A DNA stretch of 22,500 nucleotides from Neocallimastix lanati (nom. inval.) (GCA_016946835.1 JACVTC010000137.1:425001-447500); one strand, 5' to 3'; shown: positions 10,777-20,644, counted from the first letter of the stretch. Program-made: numbers and translations. Notes: generated from the letters alone by a model not told the origin.

Positions 10777-10842
10777 ATTACAAATTCATTCCTTTTATTA
10801 TATATTATTTCAATATTCAACTACTTATTATTAAAGCATTTA
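10777..10842 (+). repeat. Dispersed ~60-bp repeat, copy 3
   Basis: Matches the copy at 7491 over ATTACAAATTCATTCC and the copy at 7303 over TTTCAATATTCAA and the AAG-ATTTA end. It sits at the right edge of a heptamer array, the same setting as the other copies. Confidence 0.75.
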
Positions 10843-11483
10843 AATATTTATTATTTATTATTTATTATTAATATCTTAATACAATATATTATTATTATAA
10901 AAATTAATAACAGAATTATAATCATTAAATTATTGTATTAAATTTAAAAATAAGAAGGGATATGAAAATACTTATATACAAATTATTTTTTATCTTCTTT
11001 TAAAGAGTTATTTTATAAAAAAAAAAAAAAAAAAGGAAAAGGAAAAGGGAAAGAAAAAAGAAGAAGAAGAAGTGGATATAATTTTATTTAAATTGAGTTA
11101 ATTGAATTAAATATTTAAAATGACCGTATTGGGAATTTTTATTAATCTCCAAATAAAATAAATATTATTTTATTTAATTGACCTTTTCCATTTTTCATTT
11201 TTTAATTAATTTTTTTTTTTTTTTAATTTTAAATTTTTAAATAATTTTTTTTAAATTTCATTTTTAATTTTAACTTTTAATGATATTCTCTTTATTAAAT
11301 AATTTATTTAATATCATTATAATATAATAAAATAAAAGGGATGTTTCATAATAAAAAAAAAAAAAGAATCCTTAATTTTAAATATTTATTATATATTTAA
11401 TCCTTTTTTAACTTTTTTTTTATGAAAGTGTATAAATTTTTTAAAAAAAAATATATTTTTTGAACTCTAAATTATATATATAT
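10843..11483. other. AT-rich spacer with homopurine tract
   Basis: No gene supported. It includes a 56-base pure purine run at 11017-11072 (A run, then GGAAAA units, then GAA units) and several T-rich tracts. Confidence 0.65.
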
Positions 11484-11765
11484 TTTATTATTTACTATTT
11501 TTTATTTATTATTTAATTATTATTTATTATTTATTATTTATTAATAAATACTCTTTTTATTATTATTTATTATTCAATTATTTATTATTTATTATTTATT
11601 ATTTATTATTTATTATTTATTATTTATTATTTATTATTTATTATTTATTATTTATTATTCATTATTTATTATTCATTATTTATTATTCAATTATTTATTA
11701 TTCAATTATTTATTATTTAGTATTTATTTATTATTTATTATTTATTATTTATTATATATTATTTC
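11484..11765. repeat. TTATTTA heptamer array 2
   Basis: The same heptamer as the 10489 array, with occasional TTCAATT and TTCATTA interruptions. The shared 20-base left flank at 11536 indicates that the two arrays are copies of one duplicated segment rather than independent expansions. Confidence 0.85.
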
Positions 11766-13067
11766 ATTATGGTGTTTAATTCAATGAGTGAATTTTCAAA
11801 ATAAATTCAGATAATATTAATTATAATTCTGAAAATTAAAATTCAATTTAAATGACTTAATGATAAAACTGAACACACAAAAATTTTAATAATAATGACA
11901 ATATCATTGCATTTAAGAGTGAATAAGAAAAGAAAAAAATAATAGAAATAAATCTTAAGTATTCAAGAAATATAAAATCATTTAAATTTAAAGTAATAGT
12001 ACATTAAATTTAAAAGTAATAGCACATTAACTAAATAAAAAATTATAGGTATTAGAGAACTAATAAGGAATAATTATATAGATATATAAATATATTTATC
12101 AAATAGTTTAACTAAATACTTGAACATTACTTTAATGAATAAATTTAAAAACAACATTCTTTCTAGCTTTAGTAATTAAAATAATAAATTTTTTTATTTA
12201 AAGAATATTAAACTTTAGGGGAATGTCAGAAATAAAGTTTAATATTGTGATACTATATTATAGTTAATTTATATAATAACTTAGAATATAATATTATTAA
12301 TGTATTAAATAATTGAATATGTATTGTTATGTAAATGTATTATGGCGCATGTATGACGTACGTATACTTAGATACACAACCAAATATAGTTATATTAAAA
12401 GAAACTTAAAATGTAATTTATAATAATTATATAATTGTATTATACAATTAATCAATAACAAAAAATAACAACCTTAATAAATAAAATATATTATAAAAGT
12501 AGATTGAAATCTCAATTCTAATAAGAATATTTCTAAAAATTATCATTTCTTATTATTTATATTAAATTAACGAATAATTTATAATAAATGGGAACGTTGC
12601 ATTTCAAAAAATGTGGCTCTTTAAAATTTTAGTAAATAAATAATTTTAATAAATAATGTTAAATTAGGGTTAGTGATTTATATTTATTTTATTTAAATTT
12701 TTATATTTATTTGAAAGAAATAGAAAAAAAAATTAATATATATATATATTATATAAATATAAAATATTAAAATAAAAGTAATAGAAAAAAATTTTTTTAA
12801 CCTTCATGTTTATAAATTTTAAAATATTTATAAAATTAATGGTATGGATATAACCAACCAAAGTTTCTACTAAAAATATAAAAATAAAAAAAAAAAAAAA
12901 AATAATAAAATAATTATTTAGAAATATTTAATGATAAAGGATAAAGATATTTTTATTTTTTTTTTAAAAAATTAAATTTTTAAACAATACTAAATTTTTA
13001 AATTTTTGATGGATTTTTAATTAAGAATAATTTTAATTATTAATAATAATTGAGATAAAATCCAGAT

Positions 13068-13102
<35 letters not shown>

Positions 13103-13155
13103 CATTTGATTATTACTCTGTCATTTTATTACAAATCTGTGATTTATATTATTAT
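11766..13155. other. Moderately AT-rich spacer, no gene recognised
   Basis: Less repetitive than the flanking arrays but without a convincing frame on either strand. It holds a small tandem duplication of AAATTTAAAGTAATAGTACA-type sequence (11984-12006 and 12006-12029). A GC-bearing patch at 12340-12385 includes the palindrome ACGTACGT. A 33-base T run lies at 13070-13102. It may be decayed transposon or gene sequence, but nothing identifies it. Confidence 0.55.
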
Positions 13156-13506
13156 TTAACTTTTATAATATAATTCAACAATATCATTTCTAGGTCTTCC
13201 ATTATCAATTAATTCGGATTCTTTAGTTCTGTATTTTTCAAATTATAATATTATTTCATCAGTTTTTCTTAATTTTTTTTTTTCTTTTTAAATTCCTGCA
13301 CTTTTCCTTTTGTAATAATCATTATAAGATAAAGATTCTTCTTGTTTTAATGCTTAGATTAATTTATAAAAAGAAGGGTTTTTTTTAAAAAAAATAAATT
13401 ATTGAAATAATTATTGAAAGATTCTGATGCATTATTTCTTTTATGCTCTATATTATTATAATAATTCCAATTAATTATATGTTTGATTTAAAATCTTTTA
13501 AATTAA
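13156..13506 (-). pseudogene. MULE/FLYWCH-type transposase-like relic (C-terminal part)
   Basis: Reading the minus strand, a coding-like segment runs from about 13506 to a TAA at 13158-13156. In order it reads: a WNYYNNIEHKRNNASESFNN stretch, similar in my memory to the conserved C-terminal region of MULE/FLYWCH transposase-like proteins; NPSFYKLI; LKQEESLSYNDYYKR; then an acidic/basic helix-like segment ending in NGRPRNDIVELYYKS. The frame is broken by in-frame TAA codons after KRF, KLI, SAGI and DEIIL. There is also a frameshift in the T8A8 homopolymer at about 13379-13394. It is therefore a truncated, non-functional copy. On the sense strand the stop is followed by AATAAA (13130-13125) and, 22 bases later, by a 33-base poly(A) run (13102-13070), which resembles a retroposed mRNA. 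The family assignment is from motif memory and is moderate; that this is a decayed coding sequence is more certain. Confidence 0.55.
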
Positions 13507-14256
13507 TATTTTCTTTTTATAATTTTTTAAAAAAGAAACAAAATAATTTCTTAATTATTTGTTATTAATATTAAGTTATTTATTATTATATAATTTATTT
13601 AATTATTTATTATGAATAAATTAGTTTTAATTTTTTTTTTTCTAAATTATAAAACATTTTGTAAAAAAAATATGTTTTTATTAATGTTTAAAAAACACAA
13701 TATTTACTTAATTATTTGTTATTTATAATAAATGGTTTAACTATTTATTATATATTTAATTATTTTATTTGAATAAACAAATATTAATTATTCCATTTTT
13801 AAATTATTCAGCTTATTTAATTATAAATATATTTTTAAGAATATATTTTATTTTTTAATATTTAAAAAGAAAAATATTTATTTAATAATTTACTATTAAT
13901 GATTTTTTAAAAAGAAACAAAATATTTTCTTTAGTTGTTATTAATATTAGGTTATATATAATTTAATTAATTATTCTGAAAAAATTAGTATTAATTATTA
14001 TTATTCATTCTTTTTTTTTTAATTATAAAGGGTTTTTAAGAATATATTTTATTCTTTATAAATTAAAAAAATATTTATGTAATTATTTTATTATATACTT
14101 AGTTATTTAATTATATTTAATAATTATTTATTATTATTTTTTATATTTAATTATTTATTATAAATGAATTAGTATTAATTATTCAGTCTTTTTTGTTACG
14201 AAGTAATTAAGAAATTATTTAAAACATTTTATTTTTTAATTTTTTTTTTTTTTTAT
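13507..14256. other. AT-rich spacer, no gene recognised
   Basis: A/T-rich with repeated TTTAATTATTTATTA phrases and T runs. The region upstream of the pseudogene shows no recognisable N-terminal transposase sequence. A T-rich run (about 14228-14254) abuts the first GC-richer island. Confidence 0.6.
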
Positions 14257-14545
14257 AGACTGAAGACTTTGGTCTTCCCCATATAGTAATATGGGTGTAT
14301 GATTAACTTCCATACCAGTACGGCGTCGGCGCTCTCAACTCCCCATAAGCAAAGAAACTCCATATAGAAGCACCCTACGCGATCCTCGAGGGAAAGCAGA
14401 GCCAACTATAGGTGGCGTCCTTGCCATCCCAGAGGAGCTGGACACTGTAAATCCTCTCAGACAAGGCTTACGCAATGGGATTCTTATAGTGTTAGAAATA
14501 TAGAAAACATAGAAAACATACCTACCTGAGTATCGTTTAACCCCT
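14257..14545. repeat. GC-richer non-coding island, family copy 1
   Basis: An abrupt rise in GC over about 290 bases with no long frame on either strand. Two perfect hairpins lie back to back: GAAGAC-TTTG-GTCTTC at 14262-14277 and CCCATAT-AGTA-ATATGGG at 14278-14295. The block at 14317-14354 (CGGCGTCG, TCAACTCC, TAAGCAAAG) aligns with 17236-17272 of copy 3. GGTGGCGTCCTTGCCA at 14411 aligns with GTGGGTGTCTTTGGCA in copy 3 and GATGGGTTTCTTTTCA in copy 2. The right end, GAGTATCGTTTAACC, matches the end of copy 2. The left end abuts a T run, equal to a 3' A tail if read on the minus strand. It could be an old short retroposon, an LTR remnant or a structured RNA gene; orientation is undecided. Confidence 0.6.
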
Positions 14546-15940
14546 TTTATTTTTTAATATTCAATACAATTTTATTTATTTATTTATTTATTATATATAA
14601 TTGTATAAAAAAATATTAAAAATTTTATGGCATTAAATTACAATAATATAAACACCACATTGTAATATGCAACTTTCTAAAATTCACTACATCCAATAAA
14701 TAAATAAATAATAATTAAATAAATAATAATTAAATAAATAAATAATAATGTAATATTAATTGAATTAATTAAAAATAATTAAATAATAAAATATAAATAA
14801 ATAGTATTAATCATTAAATAATAGATAATAATTAATAAGAATTAATAATTACTATAAAATAAATAATAATAATAATTAATAAATGTTAATAATTTATAGC
14901 TATTAAATTATCAAATAATAATCATCAATAATCATCATTAAATCATATATAATAAAATAAACATTAATGGTAGATAATAAATAATAATAAATAAAAATAA
15001 ATAAATAAATAACAAAATAATATAGTTAAGAGACAATAATTAAAAAATAATAATAAATAGTAATAATATATTTTATATTTAAGTACAAATAAAAATAATT
15101 ATAAATAAAAAAGATTAAATTGTTTATACATACAATAGATATATAAGTAAATATTTCTAGACATAAATAGTTCACTTAATATTATTATTGTTATAAAATA
15201 TTAATGATTTATATTTAAAAAATTATTAATATTCTATAACAATAATAACAATAAATATAAATATAATGTTATGAATAAACTAATTTTTTTTTTTTTTTTT
15301 TTTTTTTTTAATTAATTTTTAATATTAATTGTAAGAAATAAATTTTAAACTTCTATAAGTATTATTACTATACTATAATGATAATTTTAAAATTATTATT
15401 TTTAATATGATTTAGAACTTATTAAATTATATATGAAAAAATTCTTTATCTTGGTTTAAAAATTAATTCGTCATATTAATATGCAGTATTTTTATTTTTA
15501 TTTTTTTTTCTTTTCATTTCTTTTAAATAAATAAGCAAATAGAAATAACCTGTCATTTTATTTTTTTTCATAATACTAAAAATAATGAATATAAAAATTA
15601 TAAAAAAAAAAAAAATTTTTTTTAAACTTCATCATTATACAATAATTAACTAAATAATAATTATTAATAGAAAAATATAAATAATTAAAAAATATATATA
15701 TTTTATAACATAATCCGAGCACTATATTTAGAAATAAAAAAAAAATAAAAAAAAAAAAAGATTAATAAAATATTTTAAATTAAATATTAATTTATTATTT
15801 TTTTATATAAAAAGTATTATAATTAAATATTAATTCATTTTTTTTTTTTTTTTTTTTTTTTGTATATGCTTTCAATCAAATAATATATATATAAATATAA
15901 ATATAAATATATATGTATTATTTTTTTAATTTTTTTTTGA
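14546..15940. other. AT-rich spacer with AAAT/AAT microsatellites
   Basis: Short ATAA and AAT arrays (14697-15080), long T runs at about 15283-15309 and 15838-15860, and A-rich tracts. No gene or RNA recognised. Confidence 0.65.
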
Positions 15941-16428
15941 CTTAGATTAGCCAGAGAGGAAGACAACAGGACCTCCAGCCCCTACCTTAAATATATCAGA
16001 CTCTCATTAGATTCTTTGTCATACTGTTACCTCTTTCTCTAAGCAAGGTTAATATGAAAGACATTTCCTATAAGTCGCTTTATATGATGGGTTTCTTTTC
16101 AGTGATCTCTTGAACCATTATCGAAGGAGGAACAACTACATCAAGTGCTATCTTCACTAGCAATTAACAATATAGTCTAGTAATAGGAATACTTATCATG
16201 CCGAGCAAACATTCAACTTTTTTTATATGGAAAAACACCTTGAGAAGATGAAAATTGTTCCATATATATAAATTCGAGAGGTAATCGAGTGGTGAATCAA
16301 TAAACCTTACGTGTGTTAGTCCCGAGTACTAACTACTAGGATAAAAACTAGAAAAGCAAAAGTAGGAATTGAAATAGTGACATCCAATATGTAAGTATAG
16401 GTAGGTACCTTTGAGTATCCTTTAACCA
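15941..16428. repeat. GC-richer non-coding island, family copy 2
   Basis: About 490 bases of balanced composition with stops in all frames. The alignment with copy 3 is clear. GTCATACTGTT at 16018 corresponds to GTCGATACAGTT at 17244, and CTCTAAGCAAGG at 16037 to CTCTAGGCAAG. GGGTTTCTTTTCAGTGATCT followed by ACCAT at 16089-16118 corresponds to GGGTGTCTTTGGCAGTAATC followed by ACCAT at 17314-17345. The right end GAGTATCCTTTAACC matches copy 1 except for one base. The left edge abuts a T-rich run at 15922-15939. It is the longest copy and the best candidate for the near-complete element. Confidence 0.6.
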
Positions 16429-16578
16429 AATATTTTTTTTTTTTTTTTAATTATCTATTTTTTTTATAGTTATTATTATATATTGATTATTATATTTGTA
16501 GTGATATCAAAATTAAAATTTATTTATTTATTTACTTAAATACAGTTTATAGAATAAATATATATATTACAATTGACC

Positions 16579-16609
<31 letters not shown>

Positions 16610-16659
16610 TATGATTTACTTTACTAAAAAGTATTTTCTTTTAATTGAAAAAGTAAACT

Positions 16660-16660
<1 letters not shown>

Positions 16661-16755
<95 letters not shown>
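16661..16755. repeat. (AAT)n-(ATT)n inverted triplet array
   Basis: About 70 bases of AAT repeats switch at about 16730 directly into about 25 bases of ATT repeats. This makes a perfect palindrome of roughly 25 bases per arm without a spacer. The poly-Leu/Ile frame across it is an artefact of the triplet. Confidence 0.9.
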
Positions 16756-16810
16756 TATTTATATATAATTTACTTAAAAATATTTGATAGGATAAAACAT
16801 ATAACAAAAT

Positions 16811-16834
16811 AATTGTTATATATATATAACAATT
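16811..16834. repeat. 24-bp perfect palindrome
   Basis: AATTGTTATATA is followed immediately by its own reverse complement, TATATAACAATT. In DNA this rich in A and T it may be chance or a slippage product. Confidence 0.7.
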
Positions 16835-17224
16835 ATACATTAAATTTATTTTACTTTAAAATTAAAAGAAAATGCTATTTAATAAACTTTAATAATAATA
16901 ATAATAATAATAATATATAATACTAATAATTATTATTGTTATTATTATTATTATTAGTAATAGAGTAATAGTAGTAGTACTAATACTTGTATATATTTAT
17001 GGAATAAGATATTAAAAATCATGTTAAAAATTATTTTTTTGGTAACAAAAACAAAATGTAATTCATAATAAAAGAAAAATTTGTAATTTGATAATCATCA
17101 AAGAAACAGAAGATAAATTTAAATATTATAATTTTGAACTTGTCATGAATTCCTTGATTATAATTTTTACCCTATATTTTTTCGTAGGATAGTAGATAAT
17201 TATAATAATAAAGTTACTATATAA

Positions 17225-17545
17225 ATAATCCATAGAGTTTCGGCGTCGATACAGTTCAATCCTCTAGGCAAGACTAATTATAACAAGAGTAAGCCCAAAA
17301 GTTTGCTTAAAGTGGGTGTCTTTGGCAGTAATCTTTTTGTACCATATTTTGGGAAAGGTCAACAATATAATGATCTCTGATTAAGTATGAAACCAAATGA
17401 TTATCGATACTTGACTTATATATGTATGTCCCATCCCAGTTAAACTCAGAATATCCCATAAAATGTTAGGGAAAACAATTTAGAAAGCGACATTGCTAAA
17501 AACTTTGATCTTAGTTCGCCTTCTTAATATACTCATTTAATGTTG
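17225..17545. repeat. GC-richer non-coding island, family copy 3
   Basis: About 320 bases with higher GC and balanced composition, collinear with copy 2 over at least 17236-17345 and with copy 1 over 17236-17272 and 17311-17326. Its right boundary is fuzzy: less skewed sequence continues to about 17655, including the 8-base palindrome GAGGCCTC near 17636. The GTATCSTTTAACC end seen in copies 1 and 2 was not found here, so this copy may be 3'-truncated or more diverged. A plus-strand frame is open from 17231 for about 50 codons, but copy 2 has stops at the equivalent positions, so I do not call it coding. Confidence 0.55.
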
Positions 17546-18310
17546 CATTTTTATTTTGAATCATTTATTATTAAAATTTCCCATAATTCTTGATTTCAAG
17601 TAATAAAATCTCAAAAAGGAAATTTTTACATTGTCGAGGCCTCTTTGACTTTGATAATAATATAAATAAATGTATTTTTTAATTTTTTTTTTTTTTTTTT
17701 TCTATATTGAAAAACATATAATTCATGATATTAAAAATTCTTTTAAATACACCTTTTCCTCCTATATTATTAATTTTAGGTTTATGTATATTATATATAA
17801 GTATATATATCGAATCTTTTTTTTTTTTTTATTAGAAAAAATTAAAAATAAAATTTTATATATTATATGTATATTTATAAATTAATAATATAAAATAAAA
17901 ATAATAATAAAAAATGTTAAACAAAAACTAAATAATATGAATTAATAAATTAAAATTTAATCTTTTTGTATTAATTAAATTATAATAATTTTAAATTTCG
18001 AATCTTTCAAAATATATAATTTTTATTTTTATTTTTATTTTAATTTTTTTTTTTTTTTTTTTTTTTCGACTTTTCTTTTAAACAATTTTCACCTACAAAA
18101 TTTAATATTTTAAAATTAATAATTCCTTAATTATTATTAATATATCTTTTATTAATAATAAATAAATAAATAAACAAGAAAAAAAAAGTATATATATATG
18201 TATTATTAATAAAATAAAAATATGTTTTAAAAAATAATAAAAGTTAATAATCCATAAATAATAAAAAAGACAATTATAATAATAATAATAATAATAAAAT
18301 AACAATAATA
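17546..18310. other. Upstream region of the F-box-like gene
   Basis: AT-rich, with T runs at 17684-17701, 17818-17830 and 18045-18066, and an AAT array just before the start codon (18277-18296). It should contain the promoter and 5' UTR. No specific motif can be singled out. Confidence 0.6.
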
Positions 18311-18683
18311 ATGAGCCACTCTTTAAGTACACCAGAAATCTTAAATGAATTATTTTTAAATTCGGATAAAAGTACTATTTATAATTCATTAACAGTTAGT
18401 AGACAATGGAATGAACTATTAAATAAAGGTATATATATATATATATATATATGAAATATTGAATTAATTGTTTGTATAAACAAGCAAAGAAAAATAAAAA
18501 AAATAATTATATTAAATATGAAAATGAAAAAATATATATAAAATTTATATATATTTATATATTCATAAAATTAGTATTCTTCCTTTTTTTATATTTAATA
18601 TATTTTAATTCATAATTTTATCTTAAAAGTTCAATTTAAAAAAATAAATAACATTTATATATATATTAATTTTATTTATTAAT

Positions 18684-18714
<31 letters not shown>

Positions 18715-19127
18715 TAAAAATTATTTTTATCATATTTATATTTATATCCTGTAATTATGATTTAATTTTAATTTTATTTTATTTTATTTTATTTTTTCTT
18801 ATTAATTTTTAATATTCATTTAAAATAATAAATAAAAATTTACGACACAAGAATATTTTTGGAAGCAGTATTATGAAAAGCATTTCAGTGATAATAAAAA
18901 GTTAAATAATTTGGTTAACAAAATGCCAAATCATTCCTATAAGAACTTATGTAAATTTAAAATGGCAAATAAACAACAATGTATTTCCAATCTTCAAGAT
19001 AAACAAAATTTTCCTGTAACAAATTTAAGTAATTTAACAAATTTTTCAGAGTAAGTGGATTAAAAATATTATATATCTTTATATATATATGTTTTATTAA
19101 ATAAAACTATTAAAAAATTAATAATAA

Positions 19128-19159
<32 letters not shown>

Positions 19160-20177
19160 ATATATATTATAAAATGATATTCTATCCGAAATTATTAAAT
19201 ATAATAAAAAGATTAGTAATGTTAAAATATATTAAATTTATTTATTTATTTTATTTCACATATATATATATTTTATCCTTTATTTAAATATATTCTATTG
19301 ATATTGCTTTTTTTTTTTTTTTTATTTTTATAAAAAAAAAAAAAAAATTAATAGCGATGTTATGTGCATTAAACAAGATTGTATGATATGGTTTGATAAA
19401 GAAAAGCTTACTTTAAACTATGTAGAATTTGCTGATCCTAATGATGTCAGAGAATTTCATGTTGGTAGTAATATTATTATGGTAGATGTTATTGATAATT
19501 TAATTGTTAGTATCAATTCAGATTATATTATTATTTTATATTCAAGAAGTAAACAACATACTAAATGGCATGCTCGTCTTGTCAATGAACCTGAACATGA
19601 AAATGGTGAATTTTTTATTGTTAATAGTTGTATACTGGATAACTTAATTACTATCTCCTTTTTTGAATTATTACAACAAGCTCCGGAAAATGAAGAAGAA
19701 GAGGAGGATCAGGAACATCAAGGTGAATTTAAAATATTTGTATGGGATTTAAGTTTGTTAGTGGAAGCACTAAAACACGAGGATGTTGATGAAAATTACT
19801 ATTATGATATTAAAGTTCGTAATTTAATAATTCCTATAAATTTCAACCCTGTCATCGTTCATAATTGTGCATTCTTTGAAAAGAATGAAAAAACCGGGGA
19901 ATTAGAAAAAAATTATTATATTATGAGTTGTACAGCAGATGATGGTATTATTTCAATTTATACTTTTGATGAAAATTTGAAATCGAAAGGTGTCACCAAT
20001 TATATGTATAATTTAGAGGATGATGTTCTGCTATGGGGTTCTATTCATAAGGATGGTACCATTCTTGCTATTGGTAAAAAGGAAATTGAAATATTTTCAG
20101 TAAATGATACTGATATAGAGCAACATCGTAAAATACCAGCGGATATATTTGATTCTTTTAATTTATTTGATATTGTA

Positions 20178-20208
<31 letters not shown>

Positions 20209-20644
20209 GAAAAAATTATAACAAAAATTTATAAAAGAGAGAGAAAAAAAATTATTAATTAAATTGATATTAATATAATGTTTATTTTAAATATTTATAT
20301 TTACATATTATTTCTATCTATTTATTATTATTCTTGTCATTTAAACTTTTATTTATTAGATATTAACACCAGAATTATTATATATAATGATGTTTGTACA
20401 ACCTCAAGAAGGAGAAGAAGAAGGAGAAGAAGAAACTCCAGGAGAAGTACGAATTGCTGTAGTAGATATTTCTGATGATAAAAAAGAAACTCAAGGAAAT
20501 AATAAATTACAACCTTTACGTATTACATGGAATAATAAAGAAGTTTGTTACAATAGATTTGTAGAAACCGGTATTGTTCAATATAATCCGGACATTAATT
20601 ATATTCTTTTTACTCCATTTTCTAAATGTTTATGTGAAAATTAA
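18311..20644 (+). CDS. F-box-like protein with beta-propeller-like C-terminal domain (4 exons)
   Basis: I reconstruct four exons with matching phases: 18311-18428, 18852-19050, 19355-20174 and 20360-20644, for 473 aa in total. Introns begin GTATAT, GTAAGT and GTAAGT and end AAG, TAG and TAG. The first ATG downstream of an in-frame stop (18248) is used. Residues ~5-37 resemble an F-box (PEILNELF...LTVSRQWNELL), followed by FWKQYYEKHF as in many F-box proteins. The rest (~105-470) alternates short beta-strand-like hydrophobic segments with W and D turns (IVSINSDYIIILYS, FKIFVWDLS, DGIISIYTF), suggesting a WD40-like propeller without clear WD signatures. Two Glu-rich loops (PENEEEEED near residue 215; QEGEEEGEEE near 392) interrupt it. 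By analogy with F-box families it would bring a substrate to an SCF ubiquitin ligase through Skp1. The gene model is strong; the domain assignment is moderate. Confidence 0.75.

Larger units (their letters stand above)
16429..17224. other. AT-rich spacer with triplet palindromes
   Basis: Contains T runs (16434-16449), a TA array (16580-16604), the large AAT/ATT inverted array and a smaller one (16890-16956). Between 17045 and 17189 a plus-strand frame stays open for about 48 codons with mixed composition, but no start, splice site or family was recognised. Confidence 0.6.

Noticed and set aside
12664-12673. TTAGGGTTAG, resembling a telomere repeat
   Set aside because: Only about 1.7 units; too short to be an interstitial telomere tract.
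14260-14266. CTGAAGA resembling the hammerhead ribozyme CUGANGA core in island 1
   Set aside because: No stem followed by GAAA at the required spacing; the sequence instead forms a simple hairpin.
16616-16840. Minus-strand frame rich in Leu and Ile
   Set aside because: Created by the AAT/ATT triplet palindrome.
17045-17189. Plus-strand frame open for ~48 codons left of island 3
   Set aside because: Mixed composition but no start, splice sites or recognised motif; too short to support.
17251-17265. GTTCAATCCT resembling a tRNA T-arm / Pol III B box in island 3
   Set aside because: No acceptor stem, anticodon arm or A box at a workable distance, and the string is not conserved as a B box in copies 1 and 2.
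17670-17885. Plus-strand Phe/Tyr/Ile-rich frame
   Set aside because: T-run artefact in the upstream region of the F-box-like gene.
18102-18332. Minus-strand frame over the start of the F-box-like gene
   Set aside because: Antisense of AT-rich 5' UTR and exon 1; no coding features.
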